Source: Methylopila sp. Yamaguchi (GTDB taxonomy: Bacteria; Pseudomonadota; Alphaproteobacteria; Rhizobiales; Methylopilaceae). Taken from it: a stretch of DNA of 64,000 nt. The stretch's first letter is position 1. The number at the start of each line of letters is the position of its first letter. The notes under the pieces were generated by a model. The model saw only the letters and a program-made list of their open reading frames with translations. It had not been told where the DNA came from and did no database searches. Below are positions 42,417-50,739 of the stretch, in pieces. The stretch is taken from NCBI RefSeq assembly GCF_002897035.1, contig NZ_BAUX01000007.1, positions 124,001 to 188,000 of the forward strand, written 5' to 3'. The translations under genes and the position numbers were made by a program.

Positions 42417-43838
42417 TCAGCGGAGGCTCGGCGATAGCCTCCGGAGGTGGAGATCCTCCTCACCGGGCCAACCGCGCTCCACCGCGGCGGCGGCCGCGAC
42501 GACGTCGGCCTCGCGGAGCGCGCGTCCCACGATTTGCAGGCCGACCGGCATGCCGTCCGAGGAGAGCCCCGCGCGCACGGACGCCGCAGGCTGGCCCGTC
42601 AGGTTGAACGGGTAGGTGTAGAACACCCAGCTCACCAGGGTGCGGTCTTCCAGGCCCTCGGGCACGTCGACTCCGGTAGGCACGCTCGTCTTGGGGAGCG
42701 TGGGCGACAGCAGCAGGTCGTAGCGTTCGAAGAAGCGCCGCATCTGGTCGCGCAGCGCATAACGGCGGAATACCTTGTCGTAGTAGTCGCGCATCTCCTG
42801 CGCGAGCGCGGCCTCGAGCACGACGGCGACGGCCGGATCGAGCAGCTCGCGCTTGGTTTCGACCACGGACCGGAGCCGCGTGCCGACGCCGGCGTAGAAC
42901 TCGGCCATCCACATATCTTCCGGGTCGGCGTCGAACACTCGCTCGACCTCCTCAACGATCGCGCCGGCGTCAGCCAGCCGCTTCGCCGCCGCTTCCGCGA
43001 TCGCCACGACCTCGGGATCAGGGCGAGCGTAGCCGAGCGTTGGGCTCCACGCGATCCTCATCCCCTCCACGCCCCGGCCGAGGGCGCCCAGCACGTCCGG
43101 AACCGGACCCGCCACCGAGAACGGGTCGCGCGGATCGTAGCCGGCGATCGCCGAGAACAGCAGCGCCGCGTCCTCGATCGAGCGCGCTAGCGGACCCACG
43201 TGCGCGAGCGTGGGCGTCGCTGACGTCGGCCAGACGGCGACGCGCCCGAACTGGCCCTTGAGCCCGGCGAGCCCGGTCACGCTGCACGGAATTCTGATCG
43301 ATCCGCCGCCGTCGGTGCCGAGCGCGAACGGCGTGATCCCGGCCGCGACCGAGGCCGCGGCGCCGGCGCTCGAGCCGCCGGGGGTCTTGCTCAGGTCCCA
43401 CGGGTGGCGGGTGATCCCGGTGAGCGGGCTGTCGCCGACCGGCTTGCAGCCGAACTCGGACGTCGTGGTCTTGCCGATCAGGATCGCGCCGGCGGCCTTG
43501 GCGCGTTCGACCGCGGGCGCATCGACCTCCGCCACGTTGTCGGCCATGGCTCGGGATCCGGAGGCGTAACGCTGCCCCTTCACCGCCATCAGGTCCTTGG
43601 CGGAGAACGGCAGCCCGTGCAGGGGCCCGAGCTCCGCGCCGCGCACGACCGCCGTCTCGGCCTCGCGCGCGGCGCTCATGGCCTCGTCCTCCATCAGCAG
43701 GAAGAACGCGTTGAGCGAGCTTTGCGTCGCCGCCGCCCGGTCGAGCGCGCGCCGGGTCAGCTCCACCGGCGAGACCGCCTTCGTCGCCACAAGCCGCGCG
43801 AGCGCGGTCGCGCTCATGAAGTCGAAGTCGGCGGACAT
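42417..43838 (-). CDS. Amidase-signature family hydrolase
   Basis: A 473-residue amidase. The Ser-cisSer-Lys triad is clear: K81 in PFSAKDLM, S156 in GGSSAGAAASVAAG, and S180 in GTDGGGSIRIP, with the 24-residue spacing seen in fatty acid amide hydrolase. It hydrolyses an amide to an acid and ammonia; the substrate is unknown. It resembles GatA but stands without GatB or GatC, so a tRNA role is unlikely. It reads leftwards, 187 bases from the cyclase-family gene on the same strand, with a palindromic element in that gap. Confidence 0.9.
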   Translation of the reverse strand: MSADFDFMSATALARLVATKAVSPVELTRRALDRAAATQSSLNAFFLLMEDEAMSAAREAETAVVRGAELGPLHGLPFSAKDLMAVKGQRYASGSRAMADNVAEVDAPAVERAKAAGAILIGKTTTSEFGCKPVGDSPLTGITRHPWDLSKTPGGSSAGAAASVAAGITPFALGTDGGGSIRIPCSVTGLAGLKGQFGRVAVWPTSATPTLAHVGPLARSIEDAALLFSAIAGYDPRDPFSVAGPVPDVLGALGRGVEGMRIAWSPTLGYARPDPEVVAIAEAAAKRLADAGAIVEEVERVFDADPEDMWMAEFYAGVGTRLRSVVETKRELLDPAVAVVLEAALAQEMRDYYDKVFRRYALRDQMRRFFERYDLLLSPTLPKTSVPTGVDVPEGLEDRTLVSWVFYTYPFNLTGQPAASVRAGLSSDGMPVGLQIVGRALREADVVAAAAAVERGWPGEEDLHLRRLSPSLR

Positions 43839-43893
43839 GGCGTCGCTCCCGGGCGTTGGTGCGTGTTTTCTTTAACGAGGCGCGGCCATCTCG

Positions 43894-43991
43894 GCCGTCA
43901 TGCCCGCCTCTTCGCGGGCATCCACGACTTGGACGTCGAGCGCTGCGATCGCAGCAAGTCGTGGATGCCCGTCTCCGCCGGGCATGACGGC
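43894..43991. repeat. Nested palindromic element, copy C
   Basis: 98 bases with nearly perfect inverted ends: GCCGTCATGCCCG on the left and CGGGCATGACGGC on the right, and CATCCACGACTT facing AAGTCGTGGATG inside. Two smaller GC hairpins sit within the arms. It lies in the gap between the cyclase-family gene and the amidase. Confidence 0.7.
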
Positions 43992-44025
43992 GCGTGGGAG
44001 GCGGCCTCCCGCGCGCTCTCCGGCG

Positions 44026-44721
44026 TCAATTCAAGATGGCGAAGGCGCGGACCGGGGAGCCCGAGCCGCCCTTGAACTTGATCGGCGCGCCGAAGAACTG
44101 AAACTCGCCGGCGCCGACCAGCTCCTCCAGGTTCACGAGCCACTCCCAGTGGCTGACGCCGAGGTCGCGGCAGAGCCGGTGCTGGGCGAAGATGTTGTCG
44201 GTCGGCTTGTCGGTCGACGGCCCTTCGACGCCGTGCATCTTGGAGCCGCGGTCGTAGAGCCACTGGGTGGCCTCGACCGTCAGCAGCGGGTTCTTCCAGA
44301 CCGAGTCCAGGCTCGGATAGTTGCGAGCGTGGAAACCGGTGCAGAGCAGCACGATGTGGCCGTCGACCTTGACGCCGGCCTTCTCCTCGGCCGCCTCCAT
44401 GTCGGCGACGGTGATGTCGCCGAGGTCGGGGATGTGGCGCAGATCGAAGCAGAGCGCCTTCCCCATGAACATCTCGAGCGGCATCTCGTCGATCGGCGCG
44501 CCGTTCGGGTTCACGTGCTTGTAGGCGTCGACGTGGGTTCCGACGTGGTCGAGCATGGCGATGAAGTTGGTCTGGAACGTCATCGCGTCGCCGGGCACGC
44601 CGAGGTCGAAGGCCTTGGAGCTTTCGTGGCTGAGATGCGTGGTGATGACCGGCCGCTGGAACAGCTTGTGGGCCGGCATGTTGTCTTCGACGGTCAGGCT
44701 GAGATCGACGACGCGGGACAT
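44026..44721 (-). CDS. Cyclase-family metal-dependent hydrolase (kynurenine formamidase-like)
   Basis: A 231-residue enzyme of the cyclase/KynB fold. The metal-binding motif HxGTHxD-x-P-x-H appears as H59-V-G-T-H63-V-D65-A-Y-K-H69, with the usual Pro replaced by Tyr67. Family members hydrolyse formylkynurenine, isatin and other cyclic amides. The adjacent amidase and the Liv-type transporter suggest degradation of an imported amide or aromatic amide. Start MSRVVDLSLTVEDNMPAHK is typical. It follows the LivF-like gene by 38 bases and may share its transcript. Confidence 0.82.
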   Translation of the reverse strand: MSRVVDLSLTVEDNMPAHKLFQRPVITTHLSHESSKAFDLGVPGDAMTFQTNFIAMLDHVGTHVDAYKHVNPNGAPIDEMPLEMFMGKALCFDLRHIPDLGDITVADMEAAEEKAGVKVDGHIVLLCTGFHARNYPSLDSVWKNPLLTVEATQWLYDRGSKMHGVEGPSTDKPTDNIFAQHRLCRDLGVSHWEWLVNLEELVGAGEFQFFGAPIKFKGGSGSPVRAFAILN

Positions 44722-44759
44722 GGATACGCTCCTTGGGGTGGTGTTCGATCGCGGCGGCG

Positions 44760-45494
44760 CTAGTGCGCCTTGCCGAGGAAGGCGGCCATCACCTCCGGGT
44801 CGCGGGCGAGAGCCGCGGACGGGCCGTCCTTCGCGACGACGCCGTTGGAGATGACGTAGGCGTGGTCGGCGATGCTGAGCGCATGCGCCGCGAGCTGCTC
44901 CACGAGCAGGATCGTGAGGCCCTGCCGGTTGAGCTCCCGCAGCACGCCGATGAGTTGGTCGACGATCTTCGGGGCGAGGCCGAGCGACAGCTCGTCGATG
45001 ATGAACAGCTCCGGCTCGGCCATCAGGCCGCGGGCGATGGCGAGCATCTGCTGCTCGCCGCCGGACATGCTGCCCGCGAGCTGGCCGAGCCGCTCCCGCA
45101 GGCGCGGAAACATCTCCAGCACCCGCTCGCGCGTCTCCCGCGCGAGGGCGCTCTTCAGGCCGCCGTGGACGTAGGCGCCGAGGATCAGGTTGTCGTCGAC
45201 CGTCTGGTCGGGGAACAGCAGCCGCCCCTCGGGCGCCATCACAAGGCCGCGGCGGACCTTGGCGTCGGCGGTAAGCTTGGTCGTGTCCTCGCCGCGGAAC
45301 AGCACCTCGCCGCCGCTTGGGCGCACAAGGCCAGTGGCCCCGCGCACCAGCGAGGACTTGCCGGCGCCGTTGGCCCCGATCACCGCGACCAGCTGGCCGC
45401 GCTTCACGGTCATCGACACGTCGCGCACCGCGACCGCCGCGCCGTAGCGGATCTCGAGGTTGCGGATCTCGAGCAGGACGTCGTTCGCGCTCAT
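44760..45494 (-). CDS. livF: Branched-chain amino acid-type ABC transporter, ATP-binding protein (LivF)
   Basis: A 244-residue ATPase with Walker A GANGAGKSS at about 36-44, the signature SGGEQQMLAIARGL at about 134-148, Walker B LFIIDELSLGLAP and a switch His replaced by Gln in LLVEQLAAHAL, as is normal for LivF. Liv transporters import branched-chain amino acids, amides, urea or aromatic acids; the neighbours (amidase, cyclase-family hydrolase) suggest an amide or aromatic ligand. It overlaps the fused permease-ATPase gene by 4 bases. Confidence 0.92.
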   Translation of the reverse strand: MSANDVLLEIRNLEIRYGAAVAVRDVSMTVKRGQLVAVIGANGAGKSSLVRGATGLVRPSGGEVLFRGEDTTKLTADAKVRRGLVMAPEGRLLFPDQTVDDNLILGAYVHGGLKSALARETRERVLEMFPRLRERLGQLAGSMSGGEQQMLAIARGLMAEPELFIIDELSLGLAPKIVDQLIGVLRELNRQGLTILLVEQLAAHALSIADHAYVISNGVVAKDGPSAALARDPEVMAAFLGKAH

Positions 45495-47287
45495 GCCGGG
45501 ACCTCCGCGAAGTCGCCGTGGGCGACGGGGGAGCCGAAATAGGCCTCGATCACCCGCGGGTCGTTCTGCACGACGCCGGGGCGGTCGCTCGCGATCACCT
45601 GGCCGTAGTCGAGGACGGTGACGGTGTCGGCCACCGCCATGATCAGGTCGACGTGGTGCTCGATCAGCAGCACCGAGACGCCCGCCGCGGCGACCTTGCG
45701 GATCATGTCGGCGAGCGAGCCGATCTCCTGGGTGGTGAGGCCGGCGGCGGGCTCGTCCAGCAGCAGCAGGCGCGGGCGGGCGGCGAGCGCGCGGGCGATC
45801 TCGAGCCGGCGCTGGAGGCCGAAGGGCAGATGCCGCGCGGCCTCTTTGGCGTGGTCGGTGAGGTCGACGAAGGCGAGCAGGCCGACTGCGGCGGCCCGCA
45901 GGTCGCGCTCCTCGCGCCGGCGCCGCGGCGTCCGCAGCAGCGCGTCCGCGAGACCGTAGGACAGCCGCGACTGACCTCCGACCAGCACGTTCTCCAGCAC
46001 GGTGAGGTCGCCGAACAGCTCGGTGTTCTGGAAGGTGCGGGAGAGGCCGAGGCGCGCGATCTGGTGCTGGCGCTTGCCTGTCAGGTCTTCGCCGTCGATG
46101 CCGAAGGCGCCTTCGCTGGGCTGGTAGACGCCCGAGATCGCGTTGACGAAGGTGGACTTGCCGGCGCCGTTCGGGCCGATCAGCGCGTGGATCTCGCCGC
46201 CCTTCACCCGTAAGTTCGCGGCCGAGAGGGCCGTCAGGCCGCCGAAGCGGACCGTCAGGCCCTGCGTCACCAGTTCCGCGGTCGCGCCGCGGGCGGCCGC
46301 CGGCAACCCGACCCTAGCCATCTCCATATCCGCCGCGGACAGGCCGCGCGCAGGGGGCCTCAGCCGCTTCAGCACGAAACCGGCCGTTCCCAGCACGCCG
46401 CGCGGCAGCACGAACATGACGGTGAGCAGCAGCGCGCCATAGGCGAACTTCTGCCAGAGCTGGAAGTCCTGCAGGTACTCCGGCAGGTAGGTCAGCACGA
46501 AGGCGCCGAGCACCGGGCCGAAGGTCGTCGCCGCGCCGCCGAGGATCACCATCAGCAGGAAGCGCACGCTGTCGGAGAAGGTGAAGATGTCGGGCGAGAT
46601 GTAGGCGTTGAGGAAGCTGTAGAACGCGCCCGCCACGCCGGCCGTCACCGCGGCCGCCACAAAGGCGAGGATGCGCATGGCGGTGGCGTCGATCCCGAGC
46701 GAGCGCGCCGCGATCTCGCTCTGCGACACCGCCAGCATGGCTCGGCCGTAGCGGGAGTCCTTGAGGTTGTGGGCGGCGAGCGTCGCGAGCAGCAGCGTCG
46801 CGGCCAGCACGCCGTAGAAGCCGTAGCCCGAGAGCTCGTAACCGAACACGTTGGGCGTCGGGATGCCCGAAAGCCCCGTGGTGCCGCCGGTGAGCGCGCT
46901 CCACTCGATCGCGACGTTCTCGACGATGATGCCGAAGGCGATGGTGACGACGGCGAGATAGACGCCGCGCACCCGGACCGTGGGATAGGCGAGGGCGACG
47001 CCGAAGATGGCCGCGATCGCGGCGGCCCCGAGGGACGCGGTGATCAGGTCGGCGCCGAGCCGCACCGCGAGGATCGCGCCGGCGTAGGAGCCGAGCGCGA
47101 ACACGCCGGCCTGGCCGAGCGAGACGAGGCCCGTGAGCCCCACCAGCACGTTCAGGCCCACGGCGATCAGGCCGTAGATCAGGAACAGCATGAACAGCCG
47201 CAGTTCGTACTCGTTGTCCGCCGTCAGCGGCACGGCGACGAGCAGGGCCGCGAGGGCGAGGAACCCGAGGGCGTGGAGCCGGCTCAT
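45491..47287 (-). CDS. Fused Liv-type permease and ATP-binding protein (LivM-LivG)
   Basis: A 598-residue two-domain protein. Residues about 1-310 are a LivM-type permease of nine or so helices (GLTGLVSLGQAGVFALGSYAGAIL, GGAATTFGPVLGAFVLTYLPEYL). After a linker, residues about 340-590 form a LivG ATPase with Walker A GPNGAGKST, the Q-loop SRTFQNTELF, the signature LPFGLQRRLEIARALA, Walker B LLLLDEPAAGL and the switch region LLIEHHVDLIM. Fusion of these two components ensures a 1:1 ratio and is known in some alphaproteobacterial transporters. It overlaps livH and livF by 4 bases each. Confidence 0.92.
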   Translation of the reverse strand: MSRLHALGFLALAALLVAVPLTADNEYELRLFMLFLIYGLIAVGLNVLVGLTGLVSLGQAGVFALGSYAGAILAVRLGADLITASLGAAAIAAIFGVALAYPTVRVRGVYLAVVTIAFGIIVENVAIEWSALTGGTTGLSGIPTPNVFGYELSGYGFYGVLAATLLLATLAAHNLKDSRYGRAMLAVSQSEIAARSLGIDATAMRILAFVAAAVTAGVAGAFYSFLNAYISPDIFTFSDSVRFLLMVILGGAATTFGPVLGAFVLTYLPEYLQDFQLWQKFAYGALLLTVMFVLPRGVLGTAGFVLKRLRPPARGLSAADMEMARVGLPAAARGATAELVTQGLTVRFGGLTALSAANLRVKGGEIHALIGPNGAGKSTFVNAISGVYQPSEGAFGIDGEDLTGKRQHQIARLGLSRTFQNTELFGDLTVLENVLVGGQSRLSYGLADALLRTPRRRREERDLRAAAVGLLAFVDLTDHAKEAARHLPFGLQRRLEIARALAARPRLLLLDEPAAGLTTQEIGSLADMIRKVAAAGVSVLLIEHHVDLIMAVADTVTVLDYGQVIASDRPGVVQNDPRVIEAYFGSPVAHGDFAEVPA

Positions 47288-48159
47288 ACCTTCACCGTCT
47301 CGCGCTTGCCGAACAGGCCCTGCGGGAAAACGAGCAGCACCGCGATCATCACGCTGAAGGCGACGATCTCCCGGGCGGCGGTCGAGATGTACCCCTCGAC
47401 GAACTTCTCCAGCACCCCGAAGAGGAGGCCGGCGACGAGCACGCCGGGCGCGCTGGTGATGCCGCCGATGATCGCGACCGCGAAGCCTTTGAGGCCGAGC
47501 AGCACGCCCATGGTGGCGGAGGCCTGGATGACCGGGGCGACCAACACGCCGGCCCCGGCGCCCAGCAGCGCGGAGAGCCCGAAGGAGATCGCGACGATGC
47601 GGCCGACGTTGACCCCCATCAGGGCGGCGGCGCGCTTGTCATGGGCGACGGCCCGCATGGCGCGGCCGATCAGCGTGCGCTTCTGCATCAGCCCGAGACC
47701 GAGGGTGAGCGCGACCGCGACAGCCGGGATCAGAAGCTCCTGCGCGTAGACGCCGGCGCCGAACACGTTGAGCGGGCGGTCCACGCCGGGCGAGTGAAGG
47801 GCGCGCGAAAAGCCGCCGAACTGCATGGTGGCGAGGCTTTCCGCCATGATGCCGATCGCGATGGTGGAGAGCATCCACCCGATCGAGTTGGCCTCCGCAG
47901 TGAACGGCCGCACCGCGATCCGCTCGAGCGCGACGCCGAAGGCGCCGCCGGCGAGGATCGAGAGCCCGCAGGCGAGCCAGACCGGCATCCCGGCGTCGAC
48001 GCCCATCACGGCGAGCACCGCGCCGATCATCAGCGTGTCGCCATGGGCGAAGTTCACCGCCTTCGCCGTCGACCACATGATGTGAAAGCCGAGCGCGACG
48101 AGGGCGTAGACGCCGCCGATGGCGAGTCCCGAGAGCGTGTACTGCAGGATTGTGGTCAT
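47284..48159 (-). CDS. livH: Branched-chain amino acid-type ABC transporter permease (LivH)
   Basis: A 291-residue permease with eight or nine membrane helices. Conserved LivH parts are LSGLAIGGVYALVALGFHIMWSTAKAVNFAHGDTLMIGAVL near the start, the loop GRAMRAVAHDKRAAALMGVNVGRI that contacts the ATPases, and GFAVAIIGGITSAPGVLVAGLLFGVLE. It forms the translocation pore with the LivM half of the next gene. It lies 140 bases downstream of the binding-protein gene; that gap has two hairpins. Confidence 0.92.
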   Translation of the reverse strand: MTTILQYTLSGLAIGGVYALVALGFHIMWSTAKAVNFAHGDTLMIGAVLAVMGVDAGMPVWLACGLSILAGGAFGVALERIAVRPFTAEANSIGWMLSTIAIGIMAESLATMQFGGFSRALHSPGVDRPLNVFGAGVYAQELLIPAVAVALTLGLGLMQKRTLIGRAMRAVAHDKRAAALMGVNVGRIVAISFGLSALLGAGAGVLVAPVIQASATMGVLLGLKGFAVAIIGGITSAPGVLVAGLLFGVLEKFVEGYISTAAREIVAFSVMIAVLLVFPQGLFGKRETVKV

Positions 48160-48218
48160 GGGCCGTCGGTTGCCTGATCTGCGGCGGAGAGGCGAGCGGC
48201 GCCGGGAGCGGAGCCACT

Positions 48219-48292
48219 CGCGTCCGTGCGGTCCGGACGCGGGGGAGCGTCAGGTCCGAAGCCGTACGGAGAGGGCGGCGTCGCCGCCGCCC
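48219..48292 (-). terminator. Two hairpins between the Liv binding protein and livH
   Basis: Reading leftwards: first a GGGCGGCG / CGCCGCCC stem (48273-48280 with 48285-48292) 7 bases after the stop of the binding-protein gene, then CGCGTCCG / CGGACGCG (48219-48226 with 48234-48241). They probably reduce read-through and raise the ratio of binding protein to permease. Confidence 0.45.
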
Positions 48293-48299
48293 GCGCGTC

Positions 48300-49496
48300 T
48301 CAGTTGGTTTTGCCGTAGGGCGTCTGCTCGATCGGCAGCAGCTTGCCGTCCTGCCAGGCGGTCAGCTTGTAGTACTTGGGCAGGATGGCGTCCTGGCGCT
48401 CCGGATCGGAGGCGTCGAACGCCGGGTCGTAGGTCGCGACCAGGCCGTCGAGCTTCACCTGGTAGAGCGCTTCACGCACCTTCGCCCAGTCGTAGGCGCC
48501 GGCCTTCTCGATCGCCTGCGCGATGATGTAGACCGCGTCGTAGGCGTTGCCGACGCCGGACGCCATCTTCACCTCCGACGGATCCTTCAGGCCGTACTTC
48601 GCGGAGATCTTGTCCCAGAGCGCCTTCTTCTTCGGGTCCATGTCGCCCATGAAGGTGTAGGTCTGGACGACCTGGACGCCGTTCGCGAGCGGGCCGGCGA
48701 GCTCGCCGAGGTTGCCGGCGATGCCCCAGGCGCCGATGATCGTGGGCTTGTAGCCCACCTTGTCCATCGAGCGGACGATCTGGTTGCCTTCGCGATCGAG
48801 CGCCCAGAACAGCACGACGTCGGCGCCGGCGTCGCGGGCGCGGATCGCCTGGGGCGTCATGTCCTGGTCGTTCCAGTTGAAGGTCTCAGTGGCGACCAGC
48901 TCCTTGCCGGCGGCCTTCATCGCCGCCTGGACATCCGGCAGCGCGCCGTTGCCCCAGCCGGTGTTCTCGTAGAAGAACGCGATCTTGCCGGTCTTGGACT
49001 GCGCCGCCGCCTTTTCGACGAGGAAGCGCGCGACCCATTTGTCCTTGGCGGACACGCGGAACATGAAGTTCGGCGACCGCCCGTTCTCGATCGCCTTGGT
49101 GTTGGCGGCGAGCACGCCGACGAAGGGAATGCCGATCGTGTTCACCGGTTCGGCCTGCGCCACCGAGACCGTCGAGTGGTAGCCGCCGAGGATCGCGACG
49201 CACTTGTCCGCCAGGGCGATGCGGCGGGTGTTGTCGATGCCGCGCGGGGGCGCGCCGGCGTCGTCGTACTGGATCAGCTTGAGCGGCTGGCCCAGCACGC
49301 CGCCCTTGGCGTTGATCTCCTCGATCGCAGTCTCGGCGCCCATCTTGATCGCCGCGCCTCCGAAGGCGGCGGGACCCGTGGTGGCGACCGAGTTGCCGAT
49401 GCAGGGCGCCTTCTGCGCGAGCGCCATGGCGGGCGTCAGCGCGACGGCCGCCGCCAGGCCAAGGCCGTAGGCGCGTGAAACGGTGGTCCTGCGCAT
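48300..49496 (-). CDS. Liv-type ABC transporter substrate-binding protein
   Basis: A 398-residue periplasmic binding protein with a Sec signal (RAYGLGLAAAVALTPAMALAQ, cleavage near residue 25). The mature sequence has type I binding-protein features of the LivK/AmiC group: ETAIEEINAKGGVLGQPLKLIQYDDAGAPPRGIDNTRRI, ILGGYHSTVSVAQAEPVNTIGIPFVGVLA, and DVVLFWALDREGNQIVRSM. The ligand cannot be told from these. ATG 49496 is the first start adjoining the signal peptide. It is divergent from the LysR-type gene at 49782. Confidence 0.9.
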   Translation of the reverse strand: MRRTTVSRAYGLGLAAAVALTPAMALAQKAPCIGNSVATTGPAAFGGAAIKMGAETAIEEINAKGGVLGQPLKLIQYDDAGAPPRGIDNTRRIALADKCVAILGGYHSTVSVAQAEPVNTIGIPFVGVLAANTKAIENGRSPNFMFRVSAKDKWVARFLVEKAAAQSKTGKIAFFYENTGWGNGALPDVQAAMKAAGKELVATETFNWNDQDMTPQAIRARDAGADVVLFWALDREGNQIVRSMDKVGYKPTIIGAWGIAGNLGELAGPLANGVQVVQTYTFMGDMDPKKKALWDKISAKYGLKDPSEVKMASGVGNAYDAVYIIAQAIEKAGAYDWAKVREALYQVKLDGLVATYDPAFDASDPERQDAILPKYYKLTAWQDGKLLPIEQTPYGKTN

Positions 49497-49781
49497 GTCC
49501 GTGTGCTCCGCCCTCGCGAGAGCCTCCCGGCCGGAAGCTCTTCCTTGCGTACGGGCCGAGGTTCCCGGACCGCCAGCTGACATTCAAAGATCGATTTCCA
49601 ATCCTCGGCATAGGATTAATCTATGGCTTAAAATCTAAGCAGTCTGCGAGGATCACGTTTCAGGATCAAACCACTGTTTTATATAAGTATATTTGTCATC
49701 TTCAGGCATATGTGATACGCATGAGCCAGCGGTGGGCGCGCCGAAAGTTTAAGCGGTCCAGACAAGGAGAGGCGGTCGTCG
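49497..49781. promoter_or_regulatory. AT-rich divergent promoter region between Liv genes and lysR-type gene
   Basis: The stretch 49605-49735 is much more AT-rich than the surroundings (for example TTTTATATAAGTATATTTG) and almost certainly holds the divergent promoters and the LysR binding site. I could not single out one T-N11-A motif with confidence. Confidence 0.5.
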
Positions 49782-50726
49782 ATGGATCTCCGGCAGCTTC
49801 GGTACTTCGTCCAGGTGGCCGAGATCGGCAACATCTCGCGCGCGGCGGAGGTGCTGAGGGTCGCCCAACCCTCGCTCAGCCAGCAGATCCGCAACCTCGA
49901 GGAGGAGCTCGGCGTCGACCTCCTGGTGCGCCACGCGCGGGGCGTCACACCCACCGAACTCGGCCAGCGGTTTTGGGATCGCGCGCGCCGGATCCTCGAA
50001 GAGGCGGACCGCGCCAAGGACGACCTGCGTTCGCTGGCCGAGAGCCCGAGCGGCCGGATTTCGGTCGGCCTGCCGACCTCGGCGGCGCGCGGCCTGGCGC
50101 TCCCGCTCTACCAGGCGGCGGCCGAGCGTCTGCCGAAGATCAGCCTGCATGTGGTCGAGGCCATGAGCGGCTATCTCGATGAGCTGATCCAGGCCGGACG
50201 CCTCGACGTCGCCCTGCTGTACGACCACAAGGCGTTCGAGAACGTCGCCTGGACCGAGATGATGGTCGAGGACCTCATGCTGTTCGCTCCCGCCGGACAC
50301 CCGATCCTGCAGCAGGAGTCGATTCCGTTTGAGAGGCTGTTCGAGCTGCCGCTGGTGCTGCCGGGGAGGCCCAACGTGCTGCGCACCGTCATCGAGCAGC
50401 TCGCGGCGCGGCACGAGGTGACGCCGCGCGCTATCGACTGCGACAGCCTGCCGGCGATCGCCAAGATGGTGGTGAGCGCGGGCTTCTTCGCCGTGATGCC
50501 GAACTTCGCCTTCGCCGACGAACTCGCCCGCGGCGAACTGGAGACGGTCCGCATCGTCCGACCCACGCCGTCCTGGCGGCTGTCCGTCGTCGTGTCGAAG
50601 CGCACCCTGAACATGCGCGGCGCCGACCTCACCGCGCGCCTGATGGCGGACGTGATCGCCGATCTGGTGAAAAGCGGGGTCTGGAAGGCGCGCCTGACAA
50701 GCGCCGAGCGCTTGGCTGCGAAATGA
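49782..50726 (+). CDS. LysR-family transcriptional regulator
   Basis: A 314-residue LysR regulator: winged HTH at about 1-60 (MDLRQLRYFVQVAEIGNISRAAEVLRVAQPSLSQQIRNLEEELGVDLLVRHARGV) and a two-lobed effector domain from about 90 (GRISVGLPTSAARGLALPLYQAAAERLPKISLHVVEAMSGYLDELIQAGRLDVALLY). The effector domain resembles NAC/CynR-type regulators of nitrogen or aromatic metabolism. It is divergent from the Liv-type binding protein, so it probably controls that transporter and the downstream cyclase and amidase genes. ATG 49782 is preceded by AAGGAGAGG. Confidence 0.9.
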   Translation: MDLRQLRYFVQVAEIGNISRAAEVLRVAQPSLSQQIRNLEEELGVDLLVRHARGVTPTELGQRFWDRARRILEEADRAKDDLRSLAESPSGRISVGLPTSAARGLALPLYQAAAERLPKISLHVVEAMSGYLDELIQAGRLDVALLYDHKAFENVAWTEMMVEDLMLFAPAGHPILQQESIPFERLFELPLVLPGRPNVLRTVIEQLAARHEVTPRAIDCDSLPAIAKMVVSAGFFAVMPNFAFADELARGELETVRIVRPTPSWRLSVVVSKRTLNMRGADLTARLMADVIADLVKSGVWKARLTSAERLAAK

Positions 50727-50739
50727 GCGCTCAGGCGGT

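Noticed and set aside
39956-42463. An 835-codon minus-strand frame
   Set aside because: Antisense to the dehydrogenase and second enolase-superfamily gene. It also runs through palindromic element B.
42417-43838. Amidase as GatA of a tRNA-dependent amidotransferase
   Set aside because: No gatB or gatC nearby and the surrounding genes are catabolic; a general amidase is more likely.
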